Assembly (NCBI RefSeq): GCF_039526385.1
Contig: NZ_BAAAIX010000034.1
Location: forward strand, 1-64,000
DNA: 64,000 nt
From: Luteococcus peritonei
GTDB lineage: Bacteria; Actinomycetota; Actinomycetes; Propionibacteriales; Propionibacteriaceae
Direction of reading: 5' to 3'
Every line of letters begins with the position of its first letter. The first letter of the stretch is position 1. The notes under the pieces are model-generated. The model searched no databases, was not told the origin of the DNA, and worked only from the letters and a program-made list of their open reading frames with translations. The position numbers and the translations under genes are program-made. Below, in pieces: positions 15,595-24,263 of the stretch.

Positions 15595-16385
15595 ACGTCT
15601 ACGAGCTGGAGGGCGTCAACCGCATCTTCGGTCGCGGCCGGGTGCACGCGGTCAAGGACGTCGACCTGGTGGTGGCCGAGGGCGACCGCGTCGGCATCGT
15701 GGGGGAGTCCGGCTCCGGCAAGTCCACCCTGGTCCGGATGATGGCCGCGCTGGACCGTCCCACCTCTGGCGTGATCCGCTTCCGCGGCACCGAGGTCCAG
15801 GCCCTGCCCGAGAAGCAGCTGGGCGGGCTGCGCTCCAGCGTCCAGATGGTCTTCCAGGACCCCCGCAGCTCGCTCAACCCGCGGATGAGCGTCGGCGAGA
15901 TCATCACCGAGCCGCTGCGCTCACCGCTGCTGCGCCAGCGCAGCGACGTGCCGGTGGACCGGGCTGCCCGGCTGCGTGAGGTGCTCGACCAGGTGGGCCT
16001 ACCCGCCGATGCGGGGGAGCGCTATCCCCACGAGTTCTCCGGCGGGCAGCGCCAGCGCATCGCGATCGCCCGCGCCCTGGCCCCCAAGCCCGACGTGCTG
16101 ATCGCCGACGAGCCGGTCAGCGCCCTCGACGTCTCGGTGCGCGCCCAGGTGCTGAACCTGCTGCGCGAGCTGGTGGACGAGTACGAGCTGACCATGGTCT
16201 TCGTCAGCCACGACCTGATGGTGGTGCGCCACGTCTGCGACCGGCTGGTGGTGATGCGCTCGGGCGAGGTCGTCGAGGCGGGCCCGGTGGAGCAGGTCTA
16301 CCGCGATCCGCAGCACGAGTACACCCGTCGTCTGCTGGCCGCCATCCCCACCATCCGGCTGCGGCGACAGCAGCGGGCCGAGTAG
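15591..16385 (+). CDS. ABC transporter ATP-binding protein, DppF/OppF type
   Basis: 264 residues, ATGA overlap with the previous ATPase. Walker A GESGSGKST, Q-loop FQDPRSSLNPRM, signature FSGGQRQRI, Walker B VLIADEPVSALD and H-loop FVSHDLMVV. Last gene of the importer operon. The gap to serA is only 83 bp but contains a separate promoter. Confidence 0.93.
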   Translation: MNVYELEGVNRIFGRGRVHAVKDVDLVVAEGDRVGIVGESGSGKSTLVRMMAALDRPTSGVIRFRGTEVQALPEKQLGGLRSSVQMVFQDPRSSLNPRMSVGEIITEPLRSPLLRQRSDVPVDRAARLREVLDQVGLPADAGERYPHEFSGGQRQRIAIARALAPKPDVLIADEPVSALDVSVRAQVLNLLRELVDEYELTMVFVSHDLMVVRHVCDRLVVMRSGEVVEAGPVEQVYRDPQHEYTRRLLAAIPTIRLRRQQRAE

Positions 16386-16468
16386 ACCACCAGCACACCG
16401 GCAGCACCGGCCCCGGTGCTCGTGAGACCGGTCGGGCCGAGCCGGTGCAGGAACCTAGACTTGCGTGA

Positions 16469-17656
16469 GTGAAGGCACTCCTGCTCGAGAACATCCATCC
16501 CGAAGCCACCCGCATCCTCACCGAGGCGGGCATCGAGGTCGAGACCCGCAAGGGCGCCCTGGTGGGCGACGACCTGGTCCAGGCCCTGCAGGGGGTGCAG
16601 CTGCTGGGCCTCCGCTCCCAGAGCCAGCTCACCGACCAGGTGATCGCGCAGGCCCCGGACCTGATGGCCGCCGGCTGCTTCTGCATCGGCACCAACCAGG
16701 TGAACCTGGGCGCGGCCGCCGATGCCGGTGTCCCGGTCTTCAATGCGCCCTATTCCAACACCCGCTCCGTGGTGGAGCTGGCGATCGGCGAGATCATCAT
16801 GCTGGCGCGGCGCCTGGGCGACAGGAACCGCCTGATGCACGCCGGGGTCTGGGACAAGTCCGCGGCTGGCTCCCACGAGGTGCGGGGCCGGACCCTGGGC
16901 ATCGTCGGCTACGGCAACATCGGCGCCCAGCTGTCCGTGCTGGCCGAGAGCTTCGGCATGAAGGTGATCTTCTACGACATCGCCGACAAGCTGGCCCTGG
17001 GCAATGCCCGACGCTGCGAGAGCCTGGAGGAGCTGCTGGCCGAGGCGGACACGGTCAGCCTCCACATCGACGGCCGTGCCGCCAACACCGGCTTCTTCGG
17101 TGAGGAGCAGTTCGCCGCCATGAAGCCGCGCGCCCAGTTCCTCAACCTGGCCCGTGGACAGGTCTACGACCTGGAGGCTCTGGTGCACCACCTGCGCAGC
17201 GGCCACCTGTCGGGCGCCGGTCTGGACGTCTTCCCCACCGAGCCCAAGGTGGCGGGGGACCCCTTCGTCAGCGAGCTGCAGGGGATGGACAACGTGATCC
17301 TCACCCCGCACGTCGGAGGTTCCACCAAGGAGGCCCAGGTGGACATCGGCCGCTACGTCGCCGGCAAGCTGCTGGACAACGTGTCCACCGGGAACACCTC
17401 GATGAGCGTCAACATGCCCGAGGTGGCCACCCAGCCCTTCGAGGGCACCCGCGTGCTGCACTTGCACCGCAACGTGCCCGGCGTGATGGCCCGGCTGAAC
17501 CAGGTCTTCGCCCAGCACGACGGCAACATCACCTTCCAGACCCTGGCCACCCAGGGCCACATCGGCTACGCCGTCACCGACGTCTCCGGTTCCCACCCGA
17601 ACCTGCAGCACGAGCTGCAGGCCATGGAGGAGACCATCCGGGTCCGCGTGATCTGA
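16469..17656 (+). CDS. serA: D-3-phosphoglycerate dehydrogenase
   Basis: 395 residues of the short ACT-containing type (like E. coli SerA), first enzyme of serine synthesis, oxidising 3-phosphoglycerate with NAD. The dinucleotide motif is TLGIVGYGNIGAQL (about 145-158); the catalytic segment is NLARGQVYD with the histidine in ILTPHVGGSTKEAQ. A C-terminal ACT domain (about 325-395: VLHLHRNVPGVMARLN) is the expected serine feedback site. GTG 16469 is chosen because TAGACT (16456-16461) lies seven bases upstream, a leaderless arrangement; GTG 16465 is out of frame. Confidence 0.93.
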   Translation: MKALLLENIHPEATRILTEAGIEVETRKGALVGDDLVQALQGVQLLGLRSQSQLTDQVIAQAPDLMAAGCFCIGTNQVNLGAAADAGVPVFNAPYSNTRSVVELAIGEIIMLARRLGDRNRLMHAGVWDKSAAGSHEVRGRTLGIVGYGNIGAQLSVLAESFGMKVIFYDIADKLALGNARRCESLEELLAEADTVSLHIDGRAANTGFFGEEQFAAMKPRAQFLNLARGQVYDLEALVHHLRSGHLSGAGLDVFPTEPKVAGDPFVSELQGMDNVILTPHVGGSTKEAQVDIGRYVAGKLLDNVSTGNTSMSVNMPEVATQPFEGTRVLHLHRNVPGVMARLNQVFAQHDGNITFQTLATQGHIGYAVTDVSGSHPNLQHELQAMEETIRVRVI

Positions 17657-17672
17657 GCCCCCGTTGACGTGA

Positions 17673-17706
17673 CGAGCGCCCGGCCCCACCAGGGGCCGGG
17701 CGCTCG
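17673..17706. terminator. bidirectional terminator between serA and hisN
   Basis: A 15-bp perfect GC stem (CGAGCGCCCGGCCCC, loop ACCA, and its complement) sits between two convergent genes and can serve both. Confidence 0.85.
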
Positions 17707-17719
17707 TGCGTCGTCCGGG

Positions 17720-18532
17720 TCAGTCGCGCTCGTCGGGGGCCAGGGCTGCCACCACGTCCTCGTGCAGCACGCCGTTGGTGGCGATGGCGCCAGGGCCCGA
17801 CGGGCCGTCGTGGCCGTCCAGGTCGGTGAAGCGGCCGCCCGCCTCGCGCACGATCACGTCGAGGGCGGCCTTGTCGTGCAGCGCCAGGTCCGGCTCGGCG
17901 GCCAGGTCCACCGCACCCTCGGCCACCAGCATGTAGCTCCAGAAGTCGCCATAGGCGCGGGTGCGCCAGCAGCTGCGCAGCAGGTTCACGAAGTTCTGGC
18001 CGCGGCCCGAGGTCATCCAGCCGTCGATGGAGGAGTAGCTGAACGAGGCGTCGCCCACCTCCTGCACCGCGGAGACGTGGATCGGCTGGCCCTTGAGCAG
18101 GGTCTTGCCGGCATAGGCGCCGTCACCCTTGCTGGCCCACCAGCGCCGGCCCAGGGCCGGGGCGGAGACCACCGAGGCCACCACCTCGTCGTTGACCATC
18201 AGGCCGATCAGCGTGGCCCAGACCGGCACGCCGCGCACATAGTTCTTGGTGCCGTCGATCGGGTCGATCACCCAGCGACGGGGTCCCCAGCCGGTGTCCT
18301 CGCCCTCCTCGCCGTGCACGGCGTCGCGGGGACGCGCCTTGGCGAGCGTGGCGCGGATGGCCTGCTCGGTGGCCACATCGGCATCGGAGACCGGCGTCAT
18401 GTCCGGCTTGGTGTCGATGCGCAGATCGCCGGACTTGAACCGGCTCATGGTGATGGAGTCCGCATTGTCGGCCAGCAGGTGGGCCAGACGCAGGTCGTCG
18501 GTGTAGGACACGGGCTTGCCATCAGTCGCCAT
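17720..18532 (-). CDS. hisN: histidinol-phosphatase of the inositol-monophosphatase family
   Basis: 270 residues. The IMPase metal sites are present: GEEGEDTG (about 74-81), WVIDPIDGTKNYVRG (88-102) and, near the C-terminus, HDKAALDVIVREAGG. The YVRGVPVW loop and its position next to rsgA-aroA match actinobacterial HisN, the penultimate-step phosphatase of histidine synthesis; a general inositol-phosphatase role cannot be excluded. TAGTCT on the minus strand (18539-18544) lies six bases before the ATG, so the gene has its own leaderless promoter although it follows rsgA by only 18 bp. Confidence 0.85.
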   Translation of the reverse strand: MATDGKPVSYTDDLRLAHLLADNADSITMSRFKSGDLRIDTKPDMTPVSDADVATEQAIRATLAKARPRDAVHGEEGEDTGWGPRRWVIDPIDGTKNYVRGVPVWATLIGLMVNDEVVASVVSAPALGRRWWASKGDGAYAGKTLLKGQPIHVSAVQEVGDASFSYSSIDGWMTSGRGQNFVNLLRSCWRTRAYGDFWSYMLVAEGAVDLAAEPDLALHDKAALDVIVREAGGRFTDLDGHDGPSGPGAIATNGVLHEDVVAALAPDERD

Positions 18533-18550
18533 GGGCTCAGACTAGCGGCT

Positions 18551-19579
18551 TCACTCCCAGTCCTTCAGGCGGCCGGCCTGCCACATGCGCCGGTAGCTCT
18601 CCAGTCGCTCCGGTGCCAGGTCCCCGCGCTCGACGGCGGCGTCCAGGCCGCACTCCGGGTCCTCGGCGCCGTGCTGGCAGCCGCGGGGGCAGTCGACGGT
18701 GAAGCGGCTCAGGTCGCCGAAGGCCGCCAGCACGCCCTCGGGTGTGACGTGGGAGAGGCCGAAGCTGCGCACGCCGGGGGTGTCGATCACCCAGCCCTGG
18801 CGTCCCTGCCAGTCCGGCAGTTCCAGGGCGATGGCGCTGGTGGAGGTGTGCCGGCCCCGGCCGGTGACGTCGTTGACGTCTCCGGTGGTGCGGTTCACGC
18901 CGGGGATCAGGGCGTTGACCAAGGTGGACTTGCCCACGCCGGAGTGGCCCACGAAGACGGTCACGCGGTCGGCCAGCAGGGCCCGCACCGGCTCCAAGTC
19001 GCTGCCCGGTTCGGTGACCACCACGTCGACGCCGAGCGGCTGGTAGGCCGCCAGCAGGGCATCGGGGCTGGCCAGGTCGGACTTGGTGAGGCACAGGATG
19101 GGTTCGATCCCGGCGTCATAGGCCGCCACCATGATGCGGTCGATCATGCCCATCCGCGGCGGCGGGTCAGCCAGCGCGGTGACGATCAGCAGCTGGTCGG
19201 CATTGGCGACGATGGGCCGCTCGAAGGGGTCGGTGTCGTCCGCGGTGCGGCGCAGCACGGTGCTGCGTTCCTCCACCTGCACGATCCGGGCCAGCGTGCC
19301 CTCCTCGCCGCTCACGTCACCGTCCAGGCGCACGATGTCGCCGACGATGGCCCCCTTGCGGCCCAGCTGGCGTGCCTTGGTGGCGGTCACCAGGACGTCG
19401 TCGAGCTGGCAGCGGTAGCGGCCCCGGTCGATCGTGATCACCCGGGCGACGGGCAGCTCGGAGTAGTCGGGACGGTCCTTGGTGCGCGGCCGGCTGCGCT
19501 TGCCCGGCCGGTCGAAGCTCTCCAGGTCGTCGGTGCGGACATTGCGGCCCATCGCTCCGCGCACGGCGCGGGGGCTCAA
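18551..19579 (-). CDS. rsgA: small-subunit ribosome biogenesis GTPase
   Basis: 342 residues. Circularly permuted GTPase: an OB-fold N-terminal region (about 45-125), then G4 (TKSD), then G1 (GHSGVGKST) and G3 (DTPG), followed by a zinc site CPRGCQH with a later cysteine in DPECG. It helps mature the 30S subunit. TTG at 19579 overlaps the aroA stop (TTGA) and gives the longest form; ATG 19552 (MGRNVRTDDLESF) is an alternative. Confidence 0.92.
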   Translation of the reverse strand: MSPRAVRGAMGRNVRTDDLESFDRPGKRSRPRTKDRPDYSELPVARVITIDRGRYRCQLDDVLVTATKARQLGRKGAIVGDIVRLDGDVSGEEGTLARIVQVEERSTVLRRTADDTDPFERPIVANADQLLIVTALADPPPRMGMIDRIMVAAYDAGIEPILCLTKSDLASPDALLAAYQPLGVDVVVTEPGSDLEPVRALLADRVTVFVGHSGVGKSTLVNALIPGVNRTTGDVNDVTGRGRHTSTSAIALELPDWQGRQGWVIDTPGVRSFGLSHVTPEGVLAAFGDLSRFTVDCPRGCQHGAEDPECGLDAAVERGDLAPERLESYRRMWQAGRLKDWE

Positions 19580-20883
19580 CGCTCACCATCCAGCATGTCG
19601 CTCCACAGGGTGTCGAAGTTGTTGATGGTCTTGGAGGTGCAGGCCACGTCGTCCACCGTGCAGCCGTCCACCAGCAGGCCCACCAGGGCCTCGGCGTGGA
19701 CCATGCGATGGTCGGCGTAGCTGAGCAGTGCGGCCGGGTGCAGGCCCTCGGCCGCCAGGCCGGTGCCGGTGATCCGCAGCCCGTCCTCGGTCTGCTCGAC
19801 ACTGCCGCCCACTCGGGCCAGCTCCGCCTCCAGGGCTGCGAGCCGGTCGGTCTCGTGGCCGCGGATGTGGGCCACGCCGCGGATGGTGCTGACCCCGTCG
19901 GCGAACAGGCAGAGCGCGGCCACCACCGGGGTGAGCTCGCTGGAGGCGTGCAGGTCCACGTCGAGGCCGTTCAGCGTGCCGGTCCCGCGCACCGTCAGGG
20001 CGTCGCCGTCCAGTGCCACCTCGGCGCCCATCCGGGTGAGCACCTCGCGGATCGCGTCGCCGCCCTGCGTGGTGCGGCCGGGCCAGCCGGGCACGGTGAC
20101 GCTGCCGCCGCTGAGGGCGGCGGCAGCCAGGAAGACCGAGGCGCTGGTCAGGTCAGGTTCGATGCGCTGGTCGAGAGCGCGGACACCACCGGGCTCGACG
20201 CGCCAGCTGGCCGGACCGCTCCAGTCGGCCCGCACGCCGCGAGAGCGCAGCATCTCCAGGGTCATCTCGATGTGGGGCCGGCTGGGCACGCCGCCGGTGC
20301 CGACGTGGTGCAGGTCCAGGCCCTGCGGCAGCCGGGCGCCGACCAGCAGCAGGCCGGAGACGAACTGGCTGGAGGCGGAGGCGTCCACCTCGACGTGGGG
20401 CCCACCGAGCGCCTCCGGGGCGTCGACGGTGCAGGGGATGGCCTCGCCGTTCACCCGGCAGCCCAGCTGGCGCAGCCCGTCCAGGACGGGGGCCAAGGGG
20501 CGCTCGGAGGCCACGGGGTCGCCGACGAAGCGGGTGCGACCGCCGGTCAGTGCCGCCAGCGGCGGGACGAAGCGCATCACGGTGCCGGCCAGGCCGCAGT
20601 CGACCGGTTCGGTGGCGGCGTGCAGCCGGGCCGGTGGTTCGACGTGCAGCGTCGATCCCTCGCCGGTGATCCTCACGCCCATGGCCTCCAGGGCGGCGCG
20701 CATCAGCACCGTGTCGCGGGCCTCCAGGGCCCCGGTGATGGTGCTGGGGGCGTCGGCGAGGGCAGCCAGCAGCAGGGCGCGGTTGGTCTCGGACTTCGAG
20801 CCGGGGACCTCCACGGTGGCATGGAAAGGCCCTGGCGCGGCAGGTGCCGGCCAAGGCCCGTCCAGGGGTTCGGGGTGCGTCAC
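19576..20883 (-). CDS. aroA: 3-phosphoshikimate 1-carboxyvinyltransferase (EPSP synthase)
   Basis: 435 residues. Sixth step of the shikimate pathway. Signatures: VPGSKSETNRALLLAA (26-41), CGLAGTVMRFVPPLA (about 95-109), and in the C-terminal lobe RGHETDRLAALEAEL and SYADHRMVHA. GTG start at 20883. The preceding CAGAAT and seven-base gap is a weak leaderless candidate. Overlaps rsgA by 4 bp, an arrangement conserved in actinobacteria. Confidence 0.95.
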   Translation of the reverse strand: MTHPEPLDGPWPAPAAPGPFHATVEVPGSKSETNRALLLAALADAPSTITGALEARDTVLMRAALEAMGVRITGEGSTLHVEPPARLHAATEPVDCGLAGTVMRFVPPLAALTGGRTRFVGDPVASERPLAPVLDGLRQLGCRVNGEAIPCTVDAPEALGGPHVEVDASASSQFVSGLLLVGARLPQGLDLHHVGTGGVPSRPHIEMTLEMLRSRGVRADWSGPASWRVEPGGVRALDQRIEPDLTSASVFLAAAALSGGSVTVPGWPGRTTQGGDAIREVLTRMGAEVALDGDALTVRGTGTLNGLDVDLHASSELTPVVAALCLFADGVSTIRGVAHIRGHETDRLAALEAELARVGGSVEQTEDGLRITGTGLAAEGLHPAALLSYADHRMVHAEALVGLLVDGCTVDDVACTSKTINNFDTLWSDMLDGER

Positions 20884-20926
20884 GACGTCGATTCTGTCAG
20901 ACGGCCGGGACGGCCCGGGGTGAGGT

Positions 20927-21556
20927 TCACTTGAGCAGCGACTCGATGCTGCTGACGACGTCCTCGTACTGCTTCTTCACGTCCTTGGTGGCCGAGGAGC
21001 CGGTGAGCTGCTTGGCCTGCTTCTTGACGTTCTTGGACTGCTTCTCGGCGGCCTTGGACAGCGCCTTCTTCTGCGCCTGGGCCTCCTTGGAGAGCTGCCG
21101 GGCCTCGTGGCTGGCGCGCCAGGCCAGCGAGGGCTTGCCCTGGGTGTCCTGGGAGGCGATCAGGGCGCCGCCCAGCAGCGCGATGTTGCGCAGCATCACG
21201 GAGCGGGCCGCGGCCTTCTGCTCCGCGGTGGCGCCCTTGGCGGGGCGCGAGGCCAGCACGTGCGGCACCATCGAGGCGCTCAGCAGGGTGGCGGAGGCGC
21301 GACGGCCCAGGCCGGTGGCCAGGCCGAGTCCGCCCAGCACTTGCGCGACGCCGGTCAGGCGGACCAGCTGCTTGGTCTCCTCGGGGACGTAGTTGGCGAC
21401 GCTCGGCGGCGCCACCTGCTGGACCAGCGGGACGACCTTGCGTGCGATGGGCTCGGCATCGGCCACCAGCGGTTCCGGCTTGGCGGCGGCCTTGGCCCCG
21501 TTGACGATGAAGAAACTGGCGAGCATGGTGCGCCCGGCTGCACGGATCAGAGTCAT
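20927..21556 (-). CDS. DoxX-family membrane protein with basic coiled tail
   Basis: 209 residues from ATG 21556. The first 125 residues look DoxX-like: MTLIRAAGRTMLASFFIVNG, then helices around VRLTGVAQVLGGLGLATGLG and VMLRNIALLGGALIAS. The last 70 residues form an A/K/Q-rich charged helix (SKEAQAQKKALSKAAEKQSK). DoxX proteins are small membrane proteins sometimes linked to thiol/redox homeostasis; function here is unknown, though sigR lies close by. Confidence 0.75.
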   Translation of the reverse strand: MTLIRAAGRTMLASFFIVNGAKAAAKPEPLVADAEPIARKVVPLVQQVAPPSVANYVPEETKQLVRLTGVAQVLGGLGLATGLGRRASATLLSASMVPHVLASRPAKGATAEQKAAARSVMLRNIALLGGALIASQDTQGKPSLAWRASHEARQLSKEAQAQKKALSKAAEKQSKNVKKQAKQLTGSSATKDVKKQYEDVVSSIESLLK

Positions 21557-21658
21557 GCTCCCATGTCTACCGAACCGGTCCTCGAAACGAAAAGGCCCCC
21601 GGCCCACAAATCGTCAAGCCGAGGGCGTAATCACCCGCGGCTGGGTACGGTGGGCGCC

Positions 21659-22468
21659 ATGTGTGGACGCTATGCAGCCTCGGCCTCCCAGGCCCAGCTC
21701 GTCGAGGTCTTCGAGGTGGACGAGGTGGTGGAGCTGCCCGGCCAGGAGCCACTGGCCCCGCGCTACAACATCGCCCCCACCGACCCGGTGCCGGCCGTGA
21801 TGGAGCGCACCGACAAGGCCACCGGGCAGGTGGCGCGCAAGCTGGCCCGGCCGCGCTGGGGGCTGGTGCCGAGCTGGTCCAAGGACCCCGCGGGAGCCGC
21901 CCGGATGATCAACGCCCGCAGCGAGACCGTCGCCGAGAAGCCCGCCTTCCGCAAGGCCTTCGCCACCCGCCGCTGCCTGCTGCCGGCCGACGGCTACTAC
22001 GAGTGGTACACCCTGCAGCAGCCCGCCCCGGCCAGCGGTGGGCGCGCACCCAAGCCGGTGAAGCAACCCTTCTGGATCCATCCGTTGCCGAGGCCCGACG
22101 AGCCGGAGCTGATGGTCATGGCCGGCCTCTACGAGTTCTGGCGCAACCCCGCACTGGCCCCCGAGGACCCCGACGCCTGGCTGACCACCTGCACCGTGAT
22201 CACCACCCAGGCCACCGACGAGCTGGGCCACATCCACGACCGGATGCCGATGCAGGTACGCCGTCGTGACTGGGACCACTGGCTCGACCCCGGGCTCACC
22301 GACCCGTTGGCCGCCCACGACCTGCTGCACGTGCCGGGGCCGCAGGAGATGACCGCCTGGGCGGTGAGCCGGCTGGTGAGCAATGTGCGCAATGACGGCC
22401 CCGAGCTGGTGCAGCCCGTGCCCACCGACCCGACCCAGGGAGAGCCCGAGCAGGAGACCCTGCTGTGA
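21659..22468 (+). CDS. SRAP-domain DNA-abasic-site crosslinking protein (YedK/HMCES)
   Basis: 269 residues starting MCGRYAASA. Cys2, exposed after methionine removal, forms the covalent link to abasic sites in ssDNA. Other SRAP hallmarks: APRYNIAPTD, PRWGLVPSWSKD, MINARSETVAEKPAFRKAF with the catalytic Asn/Arg, CLLPADGYYEWY, and the later histidine in GHIHDRMP. TACGGT (21646-21651) with a seven-base gap suggests leaderless translation. Coupled by GTGA overlap to the downstream hydrolase. Confidence 0.92.
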   Translation: MCGRYAASASQAQLVEVFEVDEVVELPGQEPLAPRYNIAPTDPVPAVMERTDKATGQVARKLARPRWGLVPSWSKDPAGAARMINARSETVAEKPAFRKAFATRRCLLPADGYYEWYTLQQPAPASGGRAPKPVKQPFWIHPLPRPDEPELMVMAGLYEFWRNPALAPEDPDAWLTTCTVITTQATDELGHIHDRMPMQVRRRDWDHWLDPGLTDPLAAHDLLHVPGPQEMTAWAVSRLVSNVRNDGPELVQPVPTDPTQGEPEQETLL

Positions 22469-23148
22469 GCTCCGCCGAACAGGTGCTCGACGTCGAGACC
22501 GCGCAGGGCCCGTCACGGCTGGTGGTCGACGGGGAGCTCGGTGCCGGCCACGTGCTGCTGCTCGGCCACGGTGCCGGTGGGGGAGCCGACGCTCCTGACC
22601 TGGTGGCCCTGGCCCGGCATCTGCCCGAGCAGGGCATCTGTGTCGTGCGGTACGAGCAGCCCTGGCGCACCGCCGGGCGTCGCATCGCGCCCGCCCCGAA
22701 ACGTCTCGACGAGGCCTGGACCGAGGCCGCCGCGGTGCTGCGCGAACGGCTGGACCCGGCTGTCGAGCTGGTGCTGGGTGGCCGCTCCGCCGGGGCGCGG
22801 GTGGCCTGCCGCACCGCCTCGGGGCTGGGCGCCGTCGGCGTGCTGGCCCTGGCCTTCCCGCTGCACCCGCCGGGCCGCCCGGAGAAGTCACGCGCCGCGG
22901 AACTGCTCGGTTCCGGCCTGCCCACCCTGGTGGTGCAGGGCGGACGCGACCCCTTCGGCTCCGCCCAGGAGGTTCGCGAGGTGGCTGCCCGGGCCGGCCG
23001 GATCCGCGTCGCGGAGCTGGAGCAGGCCGGACACGAGCTGACCGTGGGCCAGCGGGCGGTCCCCGGCACCGAGGAGCTGTGGGTCGCGCTCGCCGAGCAG
23101 GTCGCCCGCTTCGTGCTGGCGCCCGGCAGCCTCGAGTCCGCGGAATAA
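22465..23148 (+). CDS. alpha/beta hydrolase, KANL3/Tex30-like
   Basis: 227 residues from GTG 22465. HVLLLGHGAGGGADAPDL resembles the oxyanion loop; ELVLGGRSAGARVA holds the nucleophile serine in a GRSAG elbow; PTLVVQGGRDPFG holds the acid; the histidine is in EQAGHELTV. This is the KANL3/Tex30 type of hydrolase with unknown substrate. It overlaps the SRAP gene by 4 bp. The end of its coding sequence contains the -35 of the sigma-R-type promoter. Confidence 0.82.
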   Translation: MSSAEQVLDVETAQGPSRLVVDGELGAGHVLLLGHGAGGGADAPDLVALARHLPEQGICVVRYEQPWRTAGRRIAPAPKRLDEAWTEAAAVLRERLDPAVELVLGGRSAGARVACRTASGLGAVGVLALAFPLHPPGRPEKSRAAELLGSGLPTLVVQGGRDPFGSAQEVREVAARAGRIRVAELEQAGHELTVGQRAVPGTEELWVALAEQVARFVLAPGSLESAE

Positions 23149-23168
23149 ACCGGCTTCGCAGTGGCGTT
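23142..23168 (+). promoter_or_regulatory. sigma-R/sigma-H type promoter of sigR
   Basis: GGAAT (23142-23146), 19 bases, then GTT (23166-23168) matches the consensus read by SigR of Streptomyces and SigH of mycobacteria. It predicts transcription from about 23175 and positive autoregulation of sigR-rsrA. The -35 overlaps the hydrolase stop codon. Confidence 0.75.
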
Positions 23169-23267
23169 CTGCTCGACGTGATGATCCTGGAGGAACGCCG
23201 AGGGCGAACGGGCAGAGCCGGTGGCGGCACTGCGTCCGCGCCTGATTCTTCGGTACTGTCGTACGTG

Positions 23268-23924
23268 ATGACTCTCCCCGGTGCCACACACGACGACCTG
23301 GCCGACGACCTCGACCACGCATCCGTCGACGCCCTAGAGGCCTCCCTCGAGGAGACCGACGAGCAGCGCGCCGAACGTTTCGAACGCGATGCGATGGTCT
23401 ACCTGGACCAGCTCTACGGCGCCGCCCTGCGGATGACCCGCAACCCGGCCGACGCCGAGGACGTGGTGCAGGAGACCTATGCCAAGGCCTTCAGCTCTTT
23501 CAAGCAGTTCACGCCCGGCACCAACCTCAAGGCCTGGTTGTACCGGATCCTGACCAACACCTACATCAACACCTACCGCAAGGCGCAGCGCCAGCCGCAG
23601 ACCACCGGCGGCGCCGACGTCGAGGACTGGCAGCTGGCCCAGGCCGAGTCGCACACCTCCACCGGCCTGCGCTCGGCCGAGATGGAGGCGCTGGACCGGA
23701 TCCCCGACGGTGCCGTGCTGGACGCGCTCAACGCGCTGGCGCCGGACTTCCGCCAAGCGGTCCTGCTGGCCGACGTGGAGGGCTTCTCCTACAAGGAGAT
23801 CGCCGAGATCATGGGCACGCCGATCGGCACCGTGATGAGCCGGCTGAACCGCGGCCGCACCCAGCTGCGCGCCAAGCTGGCCGACCATGCCGCCGAGCAG
23901 GGGATCGGGGGCCGCGATGAGTGA
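23268..23924 (+). CDS. sigR: ECF sigma factor for thiol-oxidative stress
   Basis: 218 residues from ATG 23268 (GTG 23265 possible). Region 2: DAMVYLDQLYGAALRMTRNP, then ADAEDVVQETYAKAFSSFKQ; region 4: FRQAVLLADVEGFSYKEIAE, then IMGTPIGTVMSRLNRGRTQL. This is the SigR/SigH group, controlled by the adjacent zinc anti-sigma RsrA and driving thioredoxin, mycothiol and proteolysis genes. TACTGT at 23254-23259 could be a housekeeping -10. The frame stays open upstream to ATG 23181, so a 29-residue longer form is possible from the sigma-R-type promoter. Overlaps rsrA by 8 bp. Confidence 0.93.
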   Translation: MTLPGATHDDLADDLDHASVDALEASLEETDEQRAERFERDAMVYLDQLYGAALRMTRNPADAEDVVQETYAKAFSSFKQFTPGTNLKAWLYRILTNTYINTYRKAQRQPQTTGGADVEDWQLAQAESHTSTGLRSAEMEALDRIPDGAVLDALNALAPDFRQAVLLADVEGFSYKEIAEIMGTPIGTVMSRLNRGRTQLRAKLADHAAEQGIGGRDE

Positions 23925-24195
23925 GCTGCCCATCACCGACCACGGCGACGACCACGACGCCTGCGCCCGGGCGCTGAGCCAGGTCCAGGCCTTCCTGCAC
24001 CACGAGCTGCCCGAGGCCGATGCGGACCTGATCCGCGCCCACCTGGACGCCTGCGAGCAGTGTCTGGAGAACTACGACATCGAGCAAACCATCGCCACGC
24101 TGGTCAAGCGCTGCCACCCGCCCACCGCCGCCAGCAGCGAGCTGCGGATGCGCATCGTGAAGATGTCGATGACCATGCGCACCCGGGAGGGCTGA
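23917..24195 (+). CDS. rsrA: redox-sensing zinc anti-sigma factor
   Basis: 92 residues from ATG 23917. Cys16, His42, Cys46 and Cys49 have the same spacing as the four zinc/redox residues of Streptomyces RsrA (26, 4 and 3 residues apart). Disulfide stress should expel zinc and release SigR. A fifth cysteine lies in KRCHPP near residue 68. The gene overlaps sigR by 8 bp and ends at a strong hairpin. Confidence 0.93.
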   Translation: MSELPITDHGDDHDACARALSQVQAFLHHELPEADADLIRAHLDACEQCLENYDIEQTIATLVKRCHPPTAASSELRMRIVKMSMTMRTREG

Positions 24196-24212
24196 GCACC
24201 TCTGGACATGCG

Positions 24213-24242
24213 ACGAGCCCCGGCCAACCGGCCGGGGCTCGT
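24213..24242. terminator. bidirectional terminator between rsrA and bL37
   Basis: A 13-bp perfect stem (ACGAGCCCCGGCC, loop AACC, complement) lies between the convergent rsrA and bL37 genes. Confidence 0.85.
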
Positions 24243-24263
24243 TCGTTGTCTCGCAGCGACGGA

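Noticed and set aside
17669..19720. 683-codon plus-strand frame
   Set aside because: Antisense to hisN, rsgA and the end of aroA, all firmly identified.
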